A DNA stretch of 64,000 bases from NCBI RefSeq assembly GCF_014145325.1, contig NZ_JACHTF010000002.1, positions 1-64,000 on the forward strand, written 5' to 3'. The notes beneath the pieces are model-generated. The model saw nothing but the letters and a program-made list of their open reading frames with translations. It was not told where the DNA came from and did not search any database. Of this stretch, positions 24,772 through 32,595 are shown piece after piece (position 1 is the stretch's first letter; every line of letters begins with the position of its first letter). The translations under genes and the position numbers were made by a program. Source of the DNA: Marilutibacter spongiae. GTDB lineage: Bacteria > Pseudomonadota > Gammaproteobacteria > Xanthomonadales > Xanthomonadaceae.

Positions 24772-25467
24772 ATGCACGACACGAAAGAGGCGACGGCGCC
24801 CCTGCCCCATAACGCTCGCGTCCTGACGCAGGCAGAGGAAAAACGCCTCGACATCTATCTCTATCACTCTCCCAAGGCCAATGGTCGATTGGTCACGGTC
24901 GTTGAGCCTTGCCGCCTAGCGATCGCGCTGGCGCTCGAGTTCGATCCGGATGTCACTGCGTTTGTGGAGCGCCCTCGATTCATTGTCGCTGATGATCAGA
25001 ATGTTGAGCTCTGCTTCTGGATTCGAAGGTCAGATAACAGTGAGCAATATCTCTTGTTTCGACGGCAAAACAAGCCAACCGTTCAGGCTGTAAGAAAAGA
25101 AGAAAGGCTGTGTGCGAGCGTGCTCGCAGCCTGCAAGAAGTCCGGAATCAGCCTCTCAATAAGAAAGGCCGCTTCCATCGCAACAGATCGAGTAGCGAAT
25201 GCAACGCGCTTGGAAATGCTGCCTTACGTGCAGGCAGCAACAACACTGCACTCAATCGACGTCCTCGTGCCTGCAATCATGCAGCACATGCAAATTTACC
25301 GCACGAGCTCCTTCTATGGGCTGGAAAGATCTCTACCACCTTTCGATTGGCGCGATGTACGTAGCGCGACATGCGCGCTTATCCATCAAGGCCGACTGCG
25401 CATTGATCCCGCACAACGCTTGACGACTGCAACCGCTGTCCATCTTATGGAGAAGGACAATGCGTGA
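24772..25467 (+). CDS. TnsA-like endonuclease homologue, probably degenerate
   Basis: This 231-residue protein is first in the transposase operon, the usual place for TnsA, which cuts the 5' ends so transposition is cut-and-paste. The N-terminal nuclease-like region keeps the scaffold (AIALALEFDPDVTAFVERP). Where active TnsA has a PDF-type aspartate it reads ELCFWIRR, and where an ExK motif is expected it reads YLLFRRQNK. The C-terminal half resembles the TnsA winged-helix domain (VPAIMQHMQIYRTSSF, LIHQGRLRID). The catalytic loss is my alignment by eye. The gene overlaps the next by eight bases. Confidence 0.68.
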   Translation: MHDTKEATAPLPHNARVLTQAEEKRLDIYLYHSPKANGRLVTVVEPCRLAIALALEFDPDVTAFVERPRFIVADDQNVELCFWIRRSDNSEQYLLFRRQNKPTVQAVRKEERLCASVLAACKKSGISLSIRKAASIATDRVANATRLEMLPYVQAATTLHSIDVLVPAIMQHMQIYRTSSFYGLERSLPPFDWRDVRSATCALIHQGRLRIDPAQRLTTATAVHLMEKDNA

Positions 25468-27334
25468 CCTGTCGCCACAGATCTTGTCCGAATGGGATGA
25501 GTTCACCACGGACCACCTTAAGGAAAAGGAACAAGCTGCTTTCAACGCACGGAAGAACGCCATCATCGCCGTCGCGAGGGGCATGTCCATGGCATCAGCG
25601 GCAAAGAAGTATGGCGTTAATGCCAAGACGCTGTCAGAAACGATCGGTAAGGCCGTCAGCGTGGCTTCGGATGGAAGAATGAACGGGTGGCGAGCTGCCC
25701 TCCCCTACAAAGTAAGGACCCCTAGCAAAAAGACTCCGGTCGAGTATCCGAAGAATGCCGGACCAGGCGCATTTAGGACGTTTCTAACACTGGCGCCCAG
25801 CATCTGCGAGTTCCTGGAGACTTACTCTGGCCGCCTTCCAGAGCGCAACTTTCCAAGCAAGCAGTTCGAATCGTTCTTTAACAAGTATCGGTCAAAGGTC
25901 AAAGAGCTGATTCCAAGAGATCGATACCCTGCCAATGATCCCAAATGCGCCCGGCGCAGCGTGATTGGCTACATCCGCAAACAACGGCTAGGTAGGCCGT
26001 TTGTCGACGAGGCCTTCGAGATCGAAGACAACGTCGCGGCTGCTCAGTTTCCAGATGTGTTTGCGCTGCAGCTGTGTGACTGGACTCAATACGATGGTCA
26101 CAAACTTGACTGTGACATCTGCGTGGAGGGAGAAGACGGCGATGGCCAGTCGGCTCTGCAACGCATCACCTGCACTTGGCTGTTGGTGGGCTATCTCGCT
26201 CTCCTGCGCATGTGCTGCAGTTGGAAGCTGTGCTTCGGCAGGAACTATAACGGCACAGATTTCAACGAGGCTTGTGCCAACGGTTTGCGCTCATGGACGC
26301 CACGGGCGCTTGTGTCGCCCTCAATGGCCTACGTCGCCGGAAGTGGGATTGGAACGTCGGAAGCCATCGGCTTCGTAGCCTGCGGGGCTATCACGAGCAT
26401 GGACAACGCCATGGCGCACCGACTTAATGTCAACCGCCAAAAGCTCGCGAGCCAACTTCGAGGTGTTATTCACTTCGGAAAAAGTGGCGTACCGGAAGCC
26501 CGCGGACATCTCGAGGCATGGAACAAGCGGTTAGAAGAGACAACCATCAGAAAGCTTCCTGGCGGTTACCGACCCGCCGGCGACGTTTCGGAGAAAGAAA
26601 ACACGACCAACTACAACTCGGCAAACTATCCATCCTCACCTGATTCGCTTGAGGACCTGATGGATGTCACGATCAGCGCTTCAAATGTCGGCGAACGGAA
26701 TTCTTTGCAAATGCGCTCCCCGACACAAGTTCTGCAAACATTTTATGCCTCAGGCGGGTGGATTTTCTCAACAACCACCCTTGATGATCAAGCGCGCGAA
26801 CTATCTCAGCTACAGTTCTCTGGGGTGTTTCGGGGCTCGAAGAAGAACAAGAAACAACCCTACGTCCGATTCCAGTACGCCAAGTATCGATCAGCGGCAG
26901 TAAAGAATCGTTGGGACTTGATTGGACAACGATTCATTGCACGCATCGATATTCATGATGCGAGATTCATCAGGCTCTACGACGAAAGTGGCGAGCTTTT
27001 TGTGGTTTTGCGTGCCATTCGCCCGTGGAGTCGTACGGCACATAGCTTGGCGCTGCGTCGATTGATATACCGCAACTCAAAGAATGGAAATTTCGAGATA
27101 AGGGGCGCCAACGACGCTGTGGAGGTCTATCGCAACTTCCTGCGCAGCCTATTCGCATCCAGCTCAGATGCCGCCACGATGATGGCGCAACATAGAGATG
27201 CCCTCGATGCAATTCAAGACTCAAACGAAACATCGAAGCCACCTGCCGAGCCATCCAAAGCAATTAAGGCTCGAAAAGTGTTTGTGCCTCTCAGCGGCCC
27301 GGTCACATTGGGCAAGAAAGGGCGCCTGAAGTGA
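25460..27334 (+). CDS. TnsB-like DDE transposase
   Basis: This 624-residue retroviral-integrase-fold transposase should bind the element ends and perform strand transfer. An N-terminal HTH region (SAAKKYGVNAKTLSETIG) precedes the catalytic core. Likely catalytic residues are D212 (QYDGHKLD), D315 (TSMDNAMAH) and E352 (GHLEAWNKRLEE); the D-E spacing fits DD35E. A beta-barrel and C-terminal region follow (WDLIGQRFIARIDIHDARFI), the last part probably contacting the ATPase. It is translationally coupled to TnsA- and TnsC-like genes on both sides. Confidence 0.88.
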   Translation: MRDLSPQILSEWDEFTTDHLKEKEQAAFNARKNAIIAVARGMSMASAAKKYGVNAKTLSETIGKAVSVASDGRMNGWRAALPYKVRTPSKKTPVEYPKNAGPGAFRTFLTLAPSICEFLETYSGRLPERNFPSKQFESFFNKYRSKVKELIPRDRYPANDPKCARRSVIGYIRKQRLGRPFVDEAFEIEDNVAAAQFPDVFALQLCDWTQYDGHKLDCDICVEGEDGDGQSALQRITCTWLLVGYLALLRMCCSWKLCFGRNYNGTDFNEACANGLRSWTPRALVSPSMAYVAGSGIGTSEAIGFVACGAITSMDNAMAHRLNVNRQKLASQLRGVIHFGKSGVPEARGHLEAWNKRLEETTIRKLPGGYRPAGDVSEKENTTNYNSANYPSSPDSLEDLMDVTISASNVGERNSLQMRSPTQVLQTFYASGGWIFSTTTLDDQARELSQLQFSGVFRGSKKNKKQPYVRFQYAKYRSAAVKNRWDLIGQRFIARIDIHDARFIRLYDESGELFVVLRAIRPWSRTAHSLALRRLIYRNSKNGNFEIRGANDAVEVYRNFLRSLFASSSDAATMMAQHRDALDAIQDSNETSKPPAEPSKAIKARKVFVPLSGPVTLGKKGRLK

Positions 27335-28287
27335 CCGTATTTAAGGCCAGCGGCACCCCAATTGTGCCCACCAGAGGCATGGAGAGTGGCCTCACTCACC
27401 TCTCGTCGGCGATAGAAGCTGAGTATGCGGGAATGGGGTTGCATTCCTTATCACGCTTCGGGAAAACCACTCTGGCTGAGTACATCGAGGCCAGCCACGG
27501 CTGGCTCGACACTCCTTATGTCGCGACAATTGCCCGTCTCCGTGAACTCAAGTCCGGTCAGGGCGCCTTTTATGACTGGTTCACGGCACGACTCGGTCTG
27601 CAACCTATCTCCCAGCAGGCACCAGAGCAAAAGCTGCTTAGGATAGTTAACACCGTCACGTTAAAGACCCGGGCATCAAAAGCAAAACTCTTCCTGTTCA
27701 TTATGGACGATGCGAACTTGCTTGATGCTGAAAGTTTTCAGTACTTCATCGATATAGACAACGCTCTAGAAGAAGGAGGGCAGCGATTCTTTTTACTGTC
27801 CCTGTTTCAGGACAATCACACCGTGGGACGCAGGGAAAAGATCAATAAGCTAATCGTGACTCCGCAGGTTCGCAGTAGGTTCTTGACTAGGTATCACGCC
27901 TTGCACGGACTCCGTGGTATCGAGGATCTACACACCTATCTTCAACGTTTTGAGGATGAAGTTGAGACGGCGTCCGGATCAGGAGTAACCCTTCCTAGAC
28001 GCATGGCGCCATCGCTCTACGATTCCGGATGGCGGATGTGCGAATCAGCGCAACTGATCTGGGAAACTGGTCAGCAGTATCGCGCTGCAGCAGGTAAGCA
28101 CGTTGACGGCGAGTGGCCTCTGAAGGCTTTCAGCCTGATCGCCAACTTCCTAGCGACACGCACAATTTGCAAACCGATGTTTTCGACGATTACTGCACCG
28201 GACGTTGAGCTTGCGGTCCAGTTTTCCGATTTGGCTGCCTATGACGGGGAGTCCGGTGAAGTGGACTTCAGTGACGAAGATGACTGA
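27331..28287 (+). CDS. TnsC/TniB-like AAA+ ATPase
   Basis: This 318-residue protein starts at a GTG that overlaps the tnsB-like stop. It should form filaments on target DNA and link TniQ to the transposase. Walker A is GLHSLSRFGKTTL, where the canonical first Gly/Ala of GxxxxGKT is Ser39 but G44-K45-T46 are kept. Walker B is LFLFIMDDAN (D126-D127). A likely sensor/arginine region is RSRFLTRYHALHGL. The C-terminal tail is very acidic (SGEVDFSDEDD). The length is typical of TniB/TnsC short forms. Confidence 0.83.
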   Translation: MTVFKASGTPIVPTRGMESGLTHLSSAIEAEYAGMGLHSLSRFGKTTLAEYIEASHGWLDTPYVATIARLRELKSGQGAFYDWFTARLGLQPISQQAPEQKLLRIVNTVTLKTRASKAKLFLFIMDDANLLDAESFQYFIDIDNALEEGGQRFFLLSLFQDNHTVGRREKINKLIVTPQVRSRFLTRYHALHGLRGIEDLHTYLQRFEDEVETASGSGVTLPRRMAPSLYDSGWRMCESAQLIWETGQQYRAAAGKHVDGEWPLKAFSLIANFLATRTICKPMFSTITAPDVELAVQFSDLAAYDGESGEVDFSDEDD

Positions 28288-29563
28288 CGCTGATTGGAGA
28301 ATGGCCCACCGATCGAACGACGATCTATTAGGTGTTTCTGCTTTTGGCCTGCTTACCCAAATCCTGAGATTGAACTGCTTGACTCCAACTCACGCGTTTT
28401 CCGCACTGGGTGTGCGCCTCAACTACAGCGAAGATTGGAGTCTGCGTCTAAGAAAATCAGAAAAGTTGCGCGCTTCCATCGTGAAGAAAATGCCCACTGC
28501 CGAACCTCTGGCCACACTTTGGGATTCGGGTCCTTGGCAAGCGTTCGGCTCCGGGCCTGGTTTTGCCAACCCGACCCTCACGACGTGTCGCGAGTGCATG
28601 CGCAGTGGGTTCCATTCAAACCTTTTCCAGATGCCCTGGGTGAACCAATGCCCATGGCATAGATGCCCACTTGCAAGCACATGCGAAAGTTGCTCTATCC
28701 CCCTTTGGAGAAGCGTGGTTCGCGACTCTCCAATTCTGCTTTGCTCGTGCGGATTCGATCCCGTTGATTTGAAAGCAATCTTGAACGAGTCTCCGGATCA
28801 GATCGCTCAACGTGTTGCAATGATCCGGCGTTACTTGAAGTGGGCGGAGATGAGTCGTGCAAGCCGAGATGCGTTTGGATTCGATGGTTCGCCATTCCTT
28901 TGGTACCACACGGACACATCCTGCAAGGATCGTAAACCGTGGTGGAAACCTGGCGCCCCAGCCGATGATCTTTTGGTCAGACGCACTGTTGCCCGTTTCC
29001 AGCCCCCTGCCGTTGACGGGGAGTTGACACGCATAGCACGGGACATACGTGACACCAAAGAGTTCTTCATCGAGCTCCCCGCGTCTATTGCAAAATCTAT
29101 GAGAAGCGTCTCTTCAGCTGTTGCTAGCCGGTTCCCCGAGAATGCGTTTTCAGCACGTGAACGTGTGTTACTGGGCCTCGAGCAACATTCTGGTGCGGCC
29201 ACTGAGCGTGCTCGTATGTCAATTGTACTCCTGCCCGCTTTTACCGTGACCACGCGAGCCTTCTTTGACGGCAGAATTCTTTCGATGAAAGCGCAGATGA
29301 TCATCCGTGATCTAAGCGTCGCCATCTGCCGCGAAGACTGTGAACCTGAGCGCAAGTACGGGCTACTGGTGGCTCTTGAACGAATCGTATGCCGTGCTTA
29401 CGCTGAAGCAGCCAACATTTCCTTAACGCGGGTCGTAAGCAGGGCGAACCCGACTCCAAGCAGAAGACTCTGGACACCTGCCGTGATCGTCCGATACAAG
29501 CGTGAAAAGACCTTTCTTCGGTTCATGTGGATGCGGGAGAAGGTCAATCATGACACTCCCTGA
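28280..29563 (+). CDS. TniQ/TnsD-like target-selection protein
   Basis: This 427-residue protein takes the ATG at 28280 because it overlaps the tnsC-like stop (ATGACTGA). Its TniQ zinc finger begins at C103 (TCRECMRSG) and continues QCPWHRCPLASTCESCSIPL, then CSCGF: the C-x2-C / C-x2-H-x-C / C-x2-C pattern of TniQ and TnsD. The C-terminal ~250 residues are basic and helical and probably read the target. The length is between short TniQ (~300) and full TnsD (~500). There is no second targeting gene nearby. Confidence 0.82.
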   Translation: MTDADWRMAHRSNDDLLGVSAFGLLTQILRLNCLTPTHAFSALGVRLNYSEDWSLRLRKSEKLRASIVKKMPTAEPLATLWDSGPWQAFGSGPGFANPTLTTCRECMRSGFHSNLFQMPWVNQCPWHRCPLASTCESCSIPLWRSVVRDSPILLCSCGFDPVDLKAILNESPDQIAQRVAMIRRYLKWAEMSRASRDAFGFDGSPFLWYHTDTSCKDRKPWWKPGAPADDLLVRRTVARFQPPAVDGELTRIARDIRDTKEFFIELPASIAKSMRSVSSAVASRFPENAFSARERVLLGLEQHSGAATERARMSIVLLPAFTVTTRAFFDGRILSMKAQMIIRDLSVAICREDCEPERKYGLLVALERIVCRAYAEAANISLTRVVSRANPTPSRRLWTPAVIVRYKREKTFLRFMWMREKVNHDTP

Positions 29564-29908
29564 GACATAATCCGATTCAGGTGTCCTCTACGCGTCTACT
29601 CTGCGTAAAAATTTCTGCAACGAATCAACCATGTGCCAGCAATTTCTACAATGGACAGCCTCCGCACAACTTTTTCTGCCCTGCCCGCGGGAGACTGCAA
29701 CTAGGGACGTAGAAAAATGCCTCGTTAGATCAATGACTTGGCCTGCACGGAGTTATCTACCGTGAACAGTCGGGCTGGCGCTTGGCCGGTGCCAGGTTGA
29801 TCAACCCTCATCGTGAGTGGATCGCACCCAATGTGCTAGATCGCGTCATGTATAGACACGATCGGCTATTTGCATATGTCTCTGACAGAGTTGAGCGCCG
29901 TTCTCCAG
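29564..29908. other. Gap after the Tn7-like operon
   Basis: No credible gene. The first 160 bp are AT-rich with short repeats listed separately. The remainder contains only a 70-codon plus-strand frame (29782-29994) that runs antisense into the next gene and looks like chance. Confidence 0.6.
29610..29718. repeat. Short repeats, possible TnsB-binding sites
   Basis: AATTTCTGCAA (29610-29620), AATTTCTACAA (29641-29651) and CTTTTTCTGCC (29670-29680) share a TTTCT(G/A)C core at about 30-bp spacing. An inverted relative, CGTAGAAAAATG, lies near 29708. Spaced imperfect repeats are how TnsB sites look at Tn7-type ends. The cores are short, so chance is not excluded. Confidence 0.35.
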
Positions 29909-30592
29909 TCAGACAGGCTTCATCTCAGACTGGTAGTGATCTGCTAACAGGTGATGATTCACTGCTGCGACGGTCAACTCCAGTAACGCCTTGAGGTCGT
30001 TCAGGTCTTTGTCGCTCCACTTTCTCACATAGTGTGTTTCGTCATTTCCGAGCCAAGAAGCGAGCTCTGCGCGAGTCTTTATTGATCGCTCGTCAATGTG
30101 ATTCCTAATAACGGTTGCTAACGTGGCCCCTCTTATTGTCTCGATCTGGGCCGGGTGATAATGACATGCGAAATCCTTGATCAAGAATTCAAGTGCTTTT
30201 CGGTACCCGCAGCCACAAATTTGATCAAGGTTACTCTGTTCCGCCACGTCTGCCTGACTATAAATTTCTACAAAAGATGGCGAAAGCGAACTCACCCTGT
30301 CAGGTAAGGTGGGGATCTTGGACATCTGCGGAGCGACCGAGTCGAGATCGTAAATGGCCAGTTGGCTAGATACACCTGGAGGCACTGTGTAAAATGCAAT
30401 GAAAGATGCTCTGCAAGATTGCCGAGGGCATGAAAAGAAAACATCGATCCGCTTCTCTACATGAGACTGCAAGAACCCTAATTCACGCGTCATTTCATAC
30501 TTCGGTTCGATTGCATGATGGCACTGCGGGCAAACGTCGGGGAAATGATCGACTCTGTAGGCCTTGCTATCTGATTTAACCACTTCAAACAT
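29909..30592 (-). CDS. DUF4145-like protein, probable cargo
   Basis: This 227-residue soluble protein has an N-terminal treble-clef-like zinc site (VCPQCHHAIEP and FFSCPRQSCRASF). The C-terminal part matches the DUF4145 layout, FVEIYSQADVAEQSNLDQI followed by GCGYRKALEFLIKDF. DUF4145 domains often sit in restriction, retron or other defence contexts, but alone this does not define a function. GAGG seven bases before the ATG supports the start. Upstream, two TTAATTAA palindromes lie 17 bp apart at 30606-30631. GC content is low compared with the backbone. Confidence 0.65.
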   Translation of the reverse strand: MFEVVKSDSKAYRVDHFPDVCPQCHHAIEPKYEMTRELGFLQSHVEKRIDVFFSCPRQSCRASFIAFYTVPPGVSSQLAIYDLDSVAPQMSKIPTLPDRVSSLSPSFVEIYSQADVAEQSNLDQICGCGYRKALEFLIKDFACHYHPAQIETIRGATLATVIRNHIDERSIKTRAELASWLGNDETHYVRKWSDKDLNDLKALLELTVAAVNHHLLADHYQSEMKPV

Positions 30593-30658
30593 GGTGTGAC
30601 CTCAAATTAATTAACCTATAGAATTAATTAAAACAATTCTAAGCCTGAAATTTATCGT

Positions 30659-31084
30659 CTACTTGCAGCGCTCCATGACATAATTGTCCCAAGCTCGTAA
30701 CCCATCAAGCGTTCGATTCAAGCCAGCGCGTTCCAATGCTTGATCCCGTGTGCGCTTTGCGTCTTCGCATCTACTGCCACCGTGTACGGGAATCGATGCC
30801 CCTTGGGCTTGGGGCCGACGATAATTGCCGGTGCCTGCGAGACTTGAGAGGTAGGCGGACTCTCGGCGCCCAGCGGCTTCGCGAGCAGCCTTTTCCGCAC
30901 GTGTCGGCTCACGCTCTGGCGTGTAGGGGGTGGCGGAGGCGGTGCGGGAATTGGCGTCGCAAGGCTCCGACTGGAAGCTGACGGGTCCCCCACCCTTCGG
31001 GACGCACCGGTAGAGCGTTTGGGTCTGGGCGCCCGCAGCGCCCGACATGGAAAGCAGAACCAGCAGCCCAAAGATCCGTCTCAT
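30659..31084 (-). CDS. Small secreted protein, DUF4124-like
   Basis: This is a 141-residue protein. The ATG at 31084 has AGGGGG upstream and begins a clean signal peptide (RRIFGLLVLLSMSGAAGAQ). The mature part starts TLYRCVPKGGGPVSFQSEPC, the short DUF4124-type beta unit with two cysteines, followed by an Arg/Glu-rich helical linker and a C-terminal pair SRCEDAKR...MERCK. Probably periplasmic; function unknown. It lies just beyond the phage remnant. Confidence 0.65.
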   Translation of the reverse strand: MRRIFGLLVLLSMSGAAGAQTQTLYRCVPKGGGPVSFQSEPCDANSRTASATPYTPEREPTRAEKAAREAAGRRESAYLSSLAGTGNYRRPQAQGASIPVHGGSRCEDAKRTRDQALERAGLNRTLDGLRAWDNYVMERCK

Positions 31085-31165
31085 TGCTGTCACCCCCTGA
31101 TTTGTGACGAGCGTAGCAGAACCTCGAAAGCCGGTCATCAGGGTCCGTTGTCGATCGGTAATCCT

Positions 31166-31194
31166 CTGAAAGCCTTACGCCGCATGGCTTTCAG
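31166..31194. repeat. 9-bp inverted repeat at the end of the phage remnant
   Basis: CTGAAAGCC and GGCTTTCAG are separated by 11 bases. The repeat overlaps the stop of the small membrane ORF and may act as a terminator-like stem, though no U-tract follows. Confidence 0.35.
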
Positions 31195-31337
31195 CGATCC
31201 TTTGCAGATCCTTTTCGGTTATCCGTGGGCTGCGCCCACACCCGCCCAATGGCGACCCCTGCCAATACTGCGCCCAGGACAACCCACTTCGGCGTGAAGT
31301 GGGATACCAGAAGGATGAGCACGTGGTCGAGGCTCAC
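31191..31337 (-). CDS. Small membrane protein next to the zot remnant
   Basis: This is a 48-residue ORF. The GTG start at 31337 overlaps the TGA of the zot fragment (GTGA). The product is one hydrophobic helix, PKWVVLGAVLAGVAIGRVWA, with a short charged tail. Overlap-coupled small membrane proteins after zot are common in filamentous phage genomes. No homology can be checked here. Confidence 0.45.
   Translation of the reverse strand: MSLDHVLILLVSHFTPKWVVLGAVLAGVAIGRVWAQPTDNRKGSAKDR
31225..31239. repeat. Short GC hairpin inside the small membrane ORF
   Basis: GTGGGC-TGC-GCCCAC is a perfect 6-bp stem. It lies within the 3' half of the small membrane ORF and has no U-tract. Confidence 0.25.
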
Positions 31338-32031
31338 GTGCCCGGCTTCGGTTCGACGCCGATATCGCCGTAGTGGCTCATCTGCGGGCCGTTGAGGATC
31401 GAGCCACGGATTGACCGGGGCGCCGGCGCGGCTGCGCGCTCGTCCTCGCTGTGGGCCGCCTGCTGCCGTTCCTCACGAACTGGTCGAGCAAACGGGTTGT
31501 AGGCGGGCCCGTAGCGCGCAAGATCGCGCGCAGCGTTGGCGTCCATCTGGTAGCGGGTGCCCTGCTCCGTCACGCACGTGACGCTGGCCTCACGGTAGCC
31601 GGTGGCACTCTCCCCTGCCCCGGAACTCATGCACGCGATGACGGGCTCAGCGACCACCGGTCGATCGACATACGCAGGCGCCGTCCATGGAGCAGGTTCG
31701 ACCATGGCGGTGAATCGCTCGGCGTAGGCCTGTGGCGTGCTTATCGTTGTCCGCGGACCCTGTGCGGCGGGCGATGCGCCGGAGGCGCCGCCGTCAGAGA
31801 CGGCGGCTTCTTCCGGCTCATCCGCCCTTGCGAACATTGAATCGCGGAACACTCCGAAGAACGCCAATCCGCCTAGCAGGAGAGCGACCGGGGCGACCAT
31901 TAGCGCTTCTCTACGAGCGCCGGCATTCGGTATTTGACCGTGTGCACTTCGGCCGACTCGTAGCACTTGACGTACTGCTTGGGGAACCGCCAATTCTCGT
32001 AGTCGTACATCTTCTTGATCCGAGCCAGTGC
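31334..32031 (-). pseudogene. zot: Zot/gene I-like filamentous phage assembly protein, frameshifted remnant
   Basis: Two frames together spell the 3' part of a Zot protein. The first (31900-32031) ends YESAEVHTVKYRMPALVEKR-stop, the conserved end of the P-loop ATPase domain. The second frame continues from an ATG at 31900 with a membrane helix, APVALLLGGLAFFGVF. It then gives the Zot C-terminal domain: WTAPAYVDRPVVAEP, ACMSSG, SVTCVTEQGTRYQMD, RYGPAYNPF. A frameshift separates them and the N-terminal ATPase is missing upstream of about 32031, where backbone begins. The C-terminal ORF alone (31334-31900) could still be translated. Confidence 0.72.
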
Positions 32032-32144
32032 GCCGACCCATCGGACGGGTGGACCCGTCGGCTAGTGCGGGCGGCGCGCGGCATCGACCGTTCCGCCCTA
32101 CCATCATGTCGGATAATCCGGCGATCGACAGGCAAGGAGTCAAG

Positions 32145-32519
32145 ATGGACATCAAGGGCATCGCGCATGCGGGCAGAACGGCGCGTGGGGATCGCCTCGC
32201 GGCATGGTCGCGACGACTCGCCGGCTTGGCGGCCGTGCTGACGATGGCCGGATGTTCGGGCGAGGCCGATGTCGTGGCGCCGGCAGCGGTGCCCGCGCCG
32301 GTGCAGGTCGCATCGCCACCGGCGCTGACCACCGAGGTTCGCGAGGCGCGGCTGGCCGAAATCCGCGAGAAGCGCATCGAGGCGGCGAGACTGGAACAGG
32401 AAGCCCGGATGGAGGCCGACCGCGACCGCGAGGCGCGACGCCAGGCCGGCGGGCGCTGCATCGGCGGCGTGCTGTACCGCAAGCAGGGCAACGCCTGGGT
32501 GGAGGAAGACCGCTGCTGA
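32145..32519 (+). CDS. Small lipoprotein
   Basis: This is a 124-residue protein. The ATG at 32145 is preceded by AAGGAG at 5 bases, which decides the start over the longer frame. The signal region ends in the lipobox LTMAGC. A Pro/Ala-rich linker, a highly charged helix (REARLAEIREKRIEAARLEQ and on to about residue 100) and a short C-terminal unit with two cysteines, GRCIGGVLYRKQGNAWVEED, follow. Likely anchored in a membrane facing the periplasm; role unknown. It is the first backbone gene right of the phage remnant. Confidence 0.75.
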   Translation: MDIKGIAHAGRTARGDRLAAWSRRLAGLAAVLTMAGCSGEADVVAPAAVPAPVQVASPPALTTEVREARLAEIREKRIEAARLEQEARMEADRDREARRQAGGRCIGGVLYRKQGNAWVEEDRC

Positions 32520-32595
32520 GCAGTCGCCGTCCCGACACCGGCTTCACGCCTGCGTGCGAGGATTCCCGTTCCCGCGGTCGGTATGAGGTCAAGCG

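Larger units (their letters stand above)
24362..29718. mobile_element. Tn7-like transposon core
   Basis: Four consecutive overlapping genes encode TnsA-, TnsB-, TnsC- and TniQ-like proteins, the core of Tn7/Tn6022-type elements, preceded by a Ner-like regulator. No TnsE, no CRISPR array and no Cas gene are present, so targeting would rest on TniQ alone. Ends were not identified with confidence; repeats at 29610-29718 may be TnsB sites. Base composition is distinctly lower in GC than the flanking backbone. Confidence 0.75.

Noticed and set aside
29782-29994. A 70-codon plus-strand frame
   Set aside because: It overlaps the 3' end of the DUF4145-like gene on the other strand, has no ribosome site and shows no domain.
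30263-30273. Another AATTTCTACAA identical to a candidate TnsB site
   Set aside because: It lies inside the coding sequence of the DUF4145-like gene without further repeats around it.
32028-32144. Upstream extension of the small lipoprotein
   Set aside because: A strong AAGGAG and a clean lipobox fix the start at 32145; the extension reads through the phage-remnant junction.
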